Positions 36,730 to 43,742 of a DNA stretch of 64,000 bases are shown here, one piece after another; within the stretch, counting starts at the first letter, position 1; the number at the start of each line of letters is the position of its first letter. A program made the translations under genes and the position numbers. The DNA is from Neisseria chenwenguii. GTDB lineage: Bacteria; Pseudomonadota; Gammaproteobacteria; Burkholderiales; Neisseriaceae. Below the pieces are notes generated by a model. It searched no databases, was not told where the DNA came from, and saw only the letters and a list, made by a program, of their open reading frames with translations. The stretch lies in the NCBI RefSeq assembly GCF_002216145.1, contig NZ_CP022278.1, forward strand, positions 124,001 to 188,000, written 5' to 3'.

Positions 36730-37332
36730 TTACTTGCAAACCGGCACCGCATCCGGATACACCGACACATTCGTTTTCGTCAGCGCAAACAGATTTTCAA
36801 GCTGCCCCTGCGCCTGACGGTTGGCGTGTTGCAGGATTTCGGCCTTACACGCGCTGGCGAGTACCTGTTTGCGCGCTTCCTGCTGCACGGTTTTGAACAC
36901 TTCGCGGTCAGGCGGCAGGAGGTTGAAGGCGCCGGTGCGGATGTCGTAAACCTCGATGTTTTCCAAATCCACGCTCAAAATTTCCACTTTCGGCAGGCTG
37001 ATGATGACTTTGCCGTCCACGATGTTTACGTTGTCGGCGGTGAGTTTGTCCAAATCCAAACCCGCCAAAACCCTGCCGCGCACGACAAACAGCCCGCTTT
37101 GCGAATCCTGCCAGAGTTTGCGCCAGTCGCCTTTTTTCTCGGTGCGGATAATGGTGTCGATGTAAAACGCCGTGCTTTCCAGCCGGTTCATGCGCTTAAT
37201 CTGCATCAATACGCCTTCGCGCGACAAAACTTCTTCTTTCGGCACGCTGTTTTGCCGATGGTAAAACCAGCCGCCCGCTGCGGCTGCGGCGCAAAGCAGT
37301 AAAACAAAAAGCAGACGGAAAAATGTTTTCAT
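36730..37332 (-). CDS. DUF4230 domain protein, membrane-anchored
   Basis: A 200-residue protein from the ATG before KTFFRLLFVLL. A single N-terminal hydrophobic helix (FFRLLFVLLLCAAAAAGGWF) acts as signal anchor, and the rest is extracytoplasmic. The beta-rich stretch GLFVVRGRVLAGLDLDKLTA followed by VIISLPKVEILSVDLENIEV matches DUF4230, and a helical tail follows (FKTVQQEARKQVLASACKAE). Function unknown. It is convergent with mutL and divergent from ribBX. Confidence 0.78.
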   Translation of the reverse strand: MKTFFRLLFVLLLCAAAAAGGWFYHRQNSVPKEEVLSREGVLMQIKRMNRLESTAFYIDTIIRTEKKGDWRKLWQDSQSGLFVVRGRVLAGLDLDKLTADNVNIVDGKVIISLPKVEILSVDLENIEVYDIRTGAFNLLPPDREVFKTVQQEARKQVLASACKAEILQHANRQAQGQLENLFALTKTNVSVYPDAVPVCK

Positions 37333-37424
37333 GGTGGGCGTTGCCTCTGAAATCAAAAGTAACGTCGATATGGAGCGTTTTACAGGAATTTCAACGGATT
37401 AAGCAATATTAACCTATAAATGAA

Positions 37425-37461
37425 AGGCCGCCTGAAAACCTGTTTTATTTTCAGACGGCCT
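37425..37461. terminator. DUS-pair hairpin in the divergent DUF4230/ribBX spacer
   Basis: AGGCCGCCTGAAAAC (one change from DUS) and an inverted DUS. No gene end is next to it, so a terminator role is uncertain; it may be only a paired uptake sequence. Confidence 0.5.
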
Positions 37462-37467
37462 CAATTC

Positions 37468-37511
37468 AAAAAAACATTACCAAAAAGCAATTTTAAAAAA
37501 ACATTACCAAA
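37468..37511. repeat. Tandem 17-bp direct repeats upstream of HTH-ribBX
   Basis: AAAAAAACATTACCAAA occurs at 37468-37484 and again, identical, at 37495-37511, 27 bases apart start to start. They end 61 bases before the ATG of the HTH-ribBX gene, a typical position for an operator. Confidence 0.7.
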
Positions 37512-37572
37512 TTTGCGTTCCGAGCACCGCAGGCATACAATCCGCCCTATCTGTTCCGCAAAGCAACCCGCT

Positions 37573-38904
37573 ATGGACATTACCGAACTGCGCCGCCGCA
37601 ATTTACGCCTCTGGATAGACCGCCACTACGGCGGCCGCCAGTCGCGCTTTATTGCAGCGGTTGCTATTAATCAGGGCGAATTGTCTGCGCTGTTGAAAAA
37701 CAAATCCTTCGGCGAGAAAAAAGCCCGCAAACTCGAGCTGGCCGCCACCATGCCCGCGCTGTGGCTGGATACCGACCACCGCGCCGAAACCGTTGAGAAA
37801 GAGAGCCAATCCATGACCGCCGTTTCCACCATTCCCGAAATCCTCGCCGACATCAAAGCCGGCAAAATGGTCATTATTACCGACGCCGAAGACCGCGAAA
37901 ACGAAGGCGATATTGTTATGGCGGCGCAGTTTGTGACCCCGCAGGCGATTAATTTTATGATCAAACACGCCCGCGGCCTCGTCTGCCTGCCGATGAACGA
38001 CGAATTGGTCGACCGCCTCGCCCTGCCGCAGATGACGCAGAAAAACGGTGCGCAATACGGCACCAACTTCACTGTTTCCATCGAAGCGGCGCACGGCATT
38101 TCCACCGGCATTTCCGCCGCCGACCGCGCGCTGACGATTCAGACGGCCGTTTCGCCGGGCGTCAAACCCGAAGATATTGTCCAACCCGGCCATATTTTTC
38201 CGCTGCGCTCGCAAAAAGGCGGCGTACTCGTGCGCGCGGGGCACACCGAAGCCGCCGTCGATCTGGCGCAGATGAGCGGTCTGATTCCCGCCGGCGTGAT
38301 TTGCGAAATCCTCAACGACGACGGTACGATGGCGCGTATGCCCGAGCTGTTGAAGTTTGCCGAAGAACACGGCCTCAAAATCGGCACCATCGCCGACCTT
38401 ATCGAATACCGCAGCCGCACCGAAAGCCTGCTGGAAGAAATGGGCGACACCCCCGTGCAAACCCCGTGGGGCGATTTCCGCCAACACGTTTATGTGGACA
38501 AACTCTCGGGCGAAACCCACCTCGCGCTGGTCAAAGGCGACATTTCGCCCGAAAAAGAAGTGTTGGTGCGCGTACACGAGCCGTTTAGCGCGATGGACTT
38601 CATCCAAACCGATCCCAACCACACCTGGCCGCTGCCCAAAGCGCTGCAACACATCCAAAACGCCGGCTGCGGCGTGGTTATTCTGCTGCACCGCACCGAA
38701 GACGGCGCCGCCCTGCTCGACCGCACGCTGCCGAAAAACAGTTTCCAAGTGAAAAAATGGGACAGAAAAACCTACGGCACCGGCGCGCAAATCCTCGCGG
38801 GTTTGAATGTGCAGAAAATGCGCGTGATGGGCAAACCCTCGTCAATGAACGGCCTGACCGGCTTCGGCCTGGAAGTGGCGGGCTTTGAAACGCTGCCGGA
38901 ATGA
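37573..38904 (+). CDS. ribBX: HTH-RibBX: 3,4-dihydroxy-2-butanone-4-phosphate synthase with N-terminal HTH-like extension
   Basis: One open frame of 443 residues. Residues 1 to about 75 form a repressor-like helix-turn-helix extension (LRRRNLRLWIDRHYGGRQSR, AVAINQGELSALLKNKSFGE). Residues about 85-285 are DHBP synthase, with acidic metal/substrate site DAEDRENEGD, HARGLVCLPM and VRAGHTEAAVDL; it converts ribulose 5-phosphate to the four-carbon riboflavin precursor. The last about 150 residues resemble GTP cyclohydrolase II but lack its CxC zinc cluster, as in known RibBX hybrids. A shorter product from the internal ATG at 37813 (MTAVSTIPEILA) would be the ordinary RibBX; both starts are possible. 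Confidence 0.88.
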   Translation: MDITELRRRNLRLWIDRHYGGRQSRFIAAVAINQGELSALLKNKSFGEKKARKLELAATMPALWLDTDHRAETVEKESQSMTAVSTIPEILADIKAGKMVIITDAEDRENEGDIVMAAQFVTPQAINFMIKHARGLVCLPMNDELVDRLALPQMTQKNGAQYGTNFTVSIEAAHGISTGISAADRALTIQTAVSPGVKPEDIVQPGHIFPLRSQKGGVLVRAGHTEAAVDLAQMSGLIPAGVICEILNDDGTMARMPELLKFAEEHGLKIGTIADLIEYRSRTESLLEEMGDTPVQTPWGDFRQHVYVDKLSGETHLALVKGDISPEKEVLVRVHEPFSAMDFIQTDPNHTWPLPKALQHIQNAGCGVVILLHRTEDGAALLDRTLPKNSFQVKKWDRKTYGTGAQILAGLNVQKMRVMGKPSSMNGLTGFGLEVAGFETLPE

Positions 38905-38910
38905 GCGGTT

Positions 38911-38955
38911 GAGGCCGTCTGAAAAGTTGCGGGAACTTGCTTTTCGGGCGGCCTC
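38911..38955. terminator. DUS-pair hairpin after ribBX
   Basis: GAGGCCGTCTGAAAAGTTGC and an inverted arm ending TTTTCGGGCGGCCTC (two mismatches). Confidence 0.7.
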
Positions 38956-39058
38956 AGACCTTTGCAAAAATCAAATGTCCGTGAAAAGTTCTTACACACT
39001 GAGCGCAGTCGAAGTGTCAGATGGCCTTTAAGCAGTTGTTTTTATTTGTAAAGGTCTC
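38955..39058. repeat. IS-end-bounded element, short form
   Basis: Ends CAGACCTTTGCAAAAAT and ATTTGTAAAGGTCTC, the same type as the elements at 13676, 21326 and 55489, about 104 bases in total. The inside contains the third copy of the DUS-linked repeat (CTGAGCGCAGTCGAAGTGTC then AGATGGCC). No coding potential. Confidence 0.65.
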
Positions 39059-39138
39059 AATCTAACCAACAAAACACCCAAAAGGCCGTCTGAAAACCCA
39101 ATCCGTTTCCAGACGGCCGCATCACAAAAGGAAAACCC

Positions 39139-40017
39139 ATGCCCCACTCCGCCAACCGCCACGCGGCGCCGCTTTTGGTGGTCGGCTGCATCATCTTCGG
39201 GTTGGGCAGCCTGATCGTCAAATCCGTCAACGTCGGCTCTTATGCCGTCGCCTTTTGGCGTTTGACCGTCGCCGCCGTGATTTTCTGGCTGCTGTCGCGC
39301 TTTTTCGCACAAAAACTGCCCAAAAACAAAAAAGCCGTGCAAACCGCCCTGCTCTCCGGCGCGTTTCTCGGCTTCGACCTCGCCCTGTGGCACGAAAGCA
39401 TACACGCCGTCGGCCCGGGCATTTCCACCCTGCTCAACAGCCTGCAAATCTTCTTCCTCACCGCCACCGACATTTTCTTTTTCGGCGGACGTATCTGCGC
39501 GCGCCAAGCCCTCAGCCTGCTGCTTGCAACCGGCGGCGTCGCCCTCATCGGCAGCCCCGAATTCGGCCACAACAGCCGCGCCGTTTGGGGCTTTGTCAGC
39601 GGCATCGCCTCGGGCGCGATGTTGGCACTTTCTATGGTTTTTATCCGCAAAACCCACCAAATCGAACAAACTGCGCTGTTCCCGCTGATGCTGCTCGTCA
39701 GCACCGGCGGCGCGCTCGCCCTCATTCCGACCCTGTTTTTCGACGCCGGCCGCATCCTTCCCGCCACTCCGACCGACATTGCGCTTCTATTGGTGTACGG
39801 CGCCGTGATGCAGTGCTTCGCGTGGGGGCTGATTGCCTACACCATCCCCCTGCTCTCCCTCGCCGTAACCGGCCTGCTGCTGCTCACCGAACCCGTCGCC
39901 GCCCTCGTTATCGACTACTTTTGGCTCGACAAACCCATCAACGCTGTTCAATGGGGCGGCGCTGCGCTGACGCTGCTGGCGATTTATCTGGGTTCGGTTA
40001 AAGCGAAAGATAATTAG
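39139..40017 (+). CDS. DMT-superfamily transporter (EamA domains), second copy
   Basis: A 292-residue membrane protein with about ten helices and two EamA repeats: VGSYAVAFWRLTVAAVIFWL in repeat 1, GFDLALWHESIHAVGPGIST, and TGLLLLTEPVAALVIDYFWL near the end, the EP motif typical of the family. It is a different paralogue from the exporter at 1685. The transported substrate is unknown. It is preceded by an imperfect DUS pair (39081-39118) and followed by a DUS. The start is the ATG before PHSANRHAAP. Confidence 0.88.
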   Translation: MPHSANRHAAPLLVVGCIIFGLGSLIVKSVNVGSYAVAFWRLTVAAVIFWLLSRFFAQKLPKNKKAVQTALLSGAFLGFDLALWHESIHAVGPGISTLLNSLQIFFLTATDIFFFGGRICARQALSLLLATGGVALIGSPEFGHNSRAVWGFVSGIASGAMLALSMVFIRKTHQIEQTALFPLMLLVSTGGALALIPTLFFDAGRILPATPTDIALLLVYGAVMQCFAWGLIAYTIPLLSLAVTGLLLLTEPVAALVIDYFWLDKPINAVQWGGAALTLLAIYLGSVKAKDN

Positions 40018-40180
40018 CAGACGCAGCTTCAGGCCGTCTGAAAAGTTCTCCGTCAGCCCGGCCGGGCAGATTTTGCTAAAATACCGTTTTTTAAACCCCT
40101 GCCGTCTGAAAAACTTCGGCTGCGCCCGCAAGCGCATTTCAGACGGCCGGCCTCACCCGCGTTCTCCGAAAACATCCGCC

Positions 40181-43100
40181 ATGACCTACCCCATCCCCGC
40201 CCCCGCCCAAAAATCCCGTTGGCTGCACCTTTCGCGTGGTTCGCTGCCGCTGGTGCTTGCCGAAAAGCTGCCTGAAAAAAACCTCAAAGTCGTGTTCACC
40301 CAAGATGCAGAACAAGCGTTGCGGCTTCAGACGGCCTGGCAGTTTTTCCGCCCGCAAGATACCGCCGTGTTCCTGCCCGATTGGGAAACGCTGCCGTATG
40401 AGCGTTTTTCGCCGCATCAGGACTTGGTTTCCGAGCGGCTTTCGGCCTTGTGGCTGGTGAAAAGCGGCGCGGCGGACGTGCTGTTTGTGCCTGTGGCGAC
40501 GGCGATGCAGCGGCTTGCGCCGGTGTCGTTTCTGGCGGGACGCACGTTTTGGCTGAAAACGGGGCAGACGCTGGATGTGGATGCGCTGCGCAAAAGCATG
40601 GTGGACGCAGGTTACAGCGCGGTGTCGAATGTGGTCGCGGCGGGCGAGTTTGCCGTGCGCGGCGGGATTGTGGATCTGTTTCCGATGGGGGCGGATACGC
40701 CGTATCGTATTGATTTGTTTGACGATGAAATCGACAGCATCAAAACTTTCGACCCCGACACGCAGCGCACGCTCGCGCCGGTTTCCGAAATCCGCCTGCT
40801 GCCGGCGCACGAGTTTCCGACCGACGGCGAGGCGCAGAAGATTTTCCGCGCGCGTTTCCGCGACGAAATCGACGCCAATCCCAATCAGGCCGCGGTTTAC
40901 AAGGCCGTGAGCAGCGCGCGGTTCGGCGCGGGGGTGGAATATTATCTGCCGCTGTTTTTTGAAGACGAATGCGCGACGCTGTTCGACTACATCGGCGGCG
41001 ACGCGCTGGCGGTGTGCATGGGCGACGTACACGCGGCGGCGGCGCGCTTTGCGGCGGACGTGAAGTCGCGCTTTACAATGGCGCAGGGCGACGAAACCTA
41101 CCCGCCGTTGCATCCACAGCATTTGTACCTCTCTGCCGATCAGTTTGCAGGCCGTCTGAAAAACTATCCGCAAATCCTGCCGGACTTGGACGCAACCCAC
41201 GATCTGCCCGATGTGGCGGTGAACCGCCAGTCTGAAACGCCGCTGGCCGCGCTGCAAAATTTTCAGACGGCCTTCGGCGGACGGGTCCTGCTCTGCGCCG
41301 AAAGCGCGGGGCGGCGCGAAACCATGCTCGGCTTTTTCGTCCAACACGGCCTGAAACCCAAAAGCGTGGACGGCTGGCAGGCGTTTTTGGACAGCGATGC
41401 GCCGCTGGCAATTACCGTAACACCGTTGGCTTATGGTTTTCAGACAGGCACAGCAGGCCGGGCATTCATACCCGACACCGACGGTGCATCCCCCCCCACG
41501 TCGGGCATCAATGCCCGACCTACACCGCCCCTCGCCGTCATTACCGAATCCGACCTCTACCAATACATCGCCAAGTCGCGCACCACGCGGCGCAGGAAGC
41601 ACGCGCAGGTTTCAGACGGCCTGTTGCGCGATTTGGCGGAAATCAGTATCGGCGATCCGGTTGTGCACGAGGAACACGGCATCGGCCGCTACATGGGCTT
41701 GGTGAACATGGATTTGGGCGGCGAGGCGGCAGAGATGATGCTGCTCGAATACGCGGGCGAGGCGCAGCTTTATGTGCCTGTTTCGCAACTGCATTTAATC
41801 AGCCGCTACTCGGGCGCGGCACGGGAAAATGTACAGCTGCACAAACTCGGCGCGGCAGCGTGGAACAAAGCCAAGCGCAAGGCGGCGGAAAAGGCGCGCG
41901 ACACGGCTGCCGAGCTGCTCAATCTCTATGCCCAACGCGCGGCGCAGCAGGGCTTCAAATTCGAGTTTTCCGAAAGCGATTATCAGGCGTTTGCCGACGG
42001 TTTCGGCTACGAGGAAACGGAAGACCAGGCGGCGGCGATTGCGTCTGTAATCAAAGACTTAACGCAGGGCAAGCCGATGGACAGACTGGTGTGCGGCGAT
42101 GTAGGCTTCGGCAAAACCGAAGTGGCGCTGCGGGCGGCGTTTGTGGCCGTGATGGGTGGGCGGCAGGTGGCGGTGCTGGCGCCGACCACGCTCTTGGTGG
42201 AGCAGCACGCGCAAAATTTTGCCGACCGTTTCGCCGATTTCCCCGTCAAAGTCGCCCAGCTTTCGCGTTTCAACAGCAGCAAGGAAACCCGTGCCGCGCT
42301 GGAAGGCATGGAAAACGGCACGGTGGATATTGTTATCGGCACGCATAAATTGGTGCAGGACGATATAAAATTCAAAAACTTAGGCTTGGTAATCATCGAC
42401 GAGGAACACCGTTTCGGCGTGCGCCAGAAAGAGCAGCTCAAACGCCTGCGCGCCAACGTCGATATTCTCACGCTCACCGCCACGCCGATTCCGCGCACGC
42501 TCAGCATGGCGCTGGAAGGGCTGCGCGATTTCTCTCTGATTACCACCGCGCCGAGCCGCCGTTTGGCCGTGAAAACTTTTGTAAAGCCGTTCAGCGAAGC
42601 GCACATCCGCGAGGCTGTTTTGCGCGAACTGAAACGCGGCGGTCAGGTTTTTTTCCTGCATAATGAAGTGGATACCGTCGAAAATATGCGCAAACGCCTC
42701 GAAACCCTGCTGCCCGAAGCGCGCATCGGCATCGCCCACGGCCAGTTGCGCGAGCGCGAACTCGAGCAGGTGATGCGCGACTTTTTGCAGCAGAAATTCA
42801 ATGTGTTGCTCTGTTCCACCATCATCGAAACCGGCATCGACATCCCCAATGCCAACACCATTATCATCAACCGCGCCGACAAATTCGGCCTCGCCCAACT
42901 GCATCAGCTGCGCGGACGCGTCGGCCGCAGCCACCACCAGGCCTACGCCTACCTGCTCACGCCCGAATTCATCACCAAAGACGCCGAAAAACGCCTCGAC
43001 GCCATCGCCGCCGCCGACGATTTGGGCGCAGGCTTCACGCTCGCCATGCAGGATTTGGAAATCCGCGGTGCCGGCGAAATCCTCGGCGAAGGCCAAAGCG

Positions 43101-43639
43101 GCGAAATGATGCAGGTCGGCTTCACGCTCTACACCGAAATGCTCAAACAGGCCGTGCGCGATCTCAAAAAAGGCCGCGTGCCCGACCTCGACGCGCCGCT
43201 GGGCGTGACTACCGAAATCAAGCTGCACAGCCCCGCCCTGCTGCCCGAAAGCTACTGCCCAGACATCCACGAGCGCCTCGTACTCTACAAACGCCTCGCC
43301 GCCGCCGACACCGAAGCGCAAATCAACGCCGTACACGAAGAACTCGTCGACCGCTTCGGCCTGCCCGAACAGCCCGTCAAAACCCTCATCGAAAGCCACC
43401 GTCTCCGCCTCTCCGCCAAAGCGCTGGGCATTTCCGGCATCGATGCCTCAAGCGAAGCCGCCACGTTTACCTTCGGCAAACATACCAGCGTCGAACCCGC
43501 CGACATCATTTTGCTGATGCAGAGCAACAAAAACTACCGCTTCTCCGGCGCCGACAAACTGCGCGTGGAAGCGGTGATGGAAGATGTGGAAACGCGGATA
43601 AATACGGTGAAGGCAATATTGAAGAAGTTGGGAAAATGA
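40181..43639 (+). CDS. mfd: Transcription-repair coupling factor Mfd
   Basis: A 1152-residue ATP-dependent translocase that removes stalled RNA polymerase and recruits UvrA. The UvrB-like N-terminal module covers about residues 1-350. The RNA-polymerase-interaction domain follows DLAEISIGDPVVHEEHGIGR. The RecG-like helicase core has CGDVGFGKTEVALRAAF (Walker A), IIDEEHRFGVRQKEQLK (DEEH box), LTATPIPRTLSMAL and QLHQLRGRVGRSHHQAYAYL. A C-terminal UvrA-masking domain ends the protein. Start: the ATG before TYPIPAPAQ. Unusual: a 71-bp REPIN-type element is translated in frame at about residues 425-448 and brings a C8 run (41490-41497), where slippage would truncate the protein before the motor domains. 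Confidence 0.95.
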   Translation: MTYPIPAPAQKSRWLHLSRGSLPLVLAEKLPEKNLKVVFTQDAEQALRLQTAWQFFRPQDTAVFLPDWETLPYERFSPHQDLVSERLSALWLVKSGAADVLFVPVATAMQRLAPVSFLAGRTFWLKTGQTLDVDALRKSMVDAGYSAVSNVVAAGEFAVRGGIVDLFPMGADTPYRIDLFDDEIDSIKTFDPDTQRTLAPVSEIRLLPAHEFPTDGEAQKIFRARFRDEIDANPNQAAVYKAVSSARFGAGVEYYLPLFFEDECATLFDYIGGDALAVCMGDVHAAAARFAADVKSRFTMAQGDETYPPLHPQHLYLSADQFAGRLKNYPQILPDLDATHDLPDVAVNRQSETPLAALQNFQTAFGGRVLLCAESAGRRETMLGFFVQHGLKPKSVDGWQAFLDSDAPLAITVTPLAYGFQTGTAGRAFIPDTDGASPPTSGINARPTPPLAVITESDLYQYIAKSRTTRRRKHAQVSDGLLRDLAEISIGDPVVHEEHGIGRYMGLVNMDLGGEAAEMMLLEYAGEAQLYVPVSQLHLISRYSGAARENVQLHKLGAAAWNKAKRKAAEKARDTAAELLNLYAQRAAQQGFKFEFSESDYQAFADGFGYEETEDQAAAIASVIKDLTQGKPMDRLVCGDVGFGKTEVALRAAFVAVMGGRQVAVLAPTTLLVEQHAQNFADRFADFPVKVAQLSRFNSSKETRAALEGMENGTVDIVIGTHKLVQDDIKFKNLGLVIIDEEHRFGVRQKEQLKRLRANVDILTLTATPIPRTLSMALEGLRDFSLITTAPSRRLAVKTFVKPFSEAHIREAVLRELKRGGQVFFLHNEVDTVENMRKRLETLLPEARIGIAHGQLRERELEQVMRDFLQQKFNVLLCSTIIETGIDIPNANTIIINRADKFGLAQLHQLRGRVGRSHHQAYAYLLTPEFITKDAEKRLDAIAAADDLGAGFTLAMQDLEIRGAGEILGEGQSGEMMQVGFTLYTEMLKQAVRDLKKGRVPDLDAPLGVTTEIKLHSPALLPESYCPDIHERLVLYKRLAAADTEAQINAVHEELVDRFGLPEQPVKTLIESHRLRLSAKALGISGIDASSEAATFTFGKHTSVEPADIILLMQSNKNYRFSGADKLRVEAVMEDVETRINTVKAILKKLGK
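41453..41523. repeat. REPIN inside the mfd coding sequence
   Basis: Left arm GCAGGCCGGGCATTCATACC followed by CGAC, right arm GTCGGGCATCAATGCCCGAC followed by CTAC. The arms are inverted and match at most positions, enclosing a 23-base loop that holds eight consecutive C (41490-41497). The outer right end, read inward, begins GTAGG as in the intergenic REPINs. It adds 24 codons or so without breaking frame. Confidence 0.8.
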
Positions 43640-43696
43640 AGTTGGTTTTTGCAGGCAACAGAGGCCGTCTGAAAACATTTCCTTGATTATTAGCGA

Positions 43697-43726
43697 AAAG
43701 GCCGTCTGAATTTTCAGACGGCCTTT
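43697..43726. terminator. DUS-pair hairpin between mfd and pilC
   Basis: AAAGGCCGTCTGAA and its exact inverted copy; serves both convergent genes. Confidence 0.82.
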
Positions 43727-43742
43727 GTTCTGCCCTACTCTT

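Noticed and set aside
37603..38790. 395-residue leftward open frame opposite ribBX
   Set aside because: Antisense shadow of a conserved gene; no ribosome binding site or family match. The same applies to the frames opposite mfd (40139-41602, 42380-43399) and lpdA (47677-49056).
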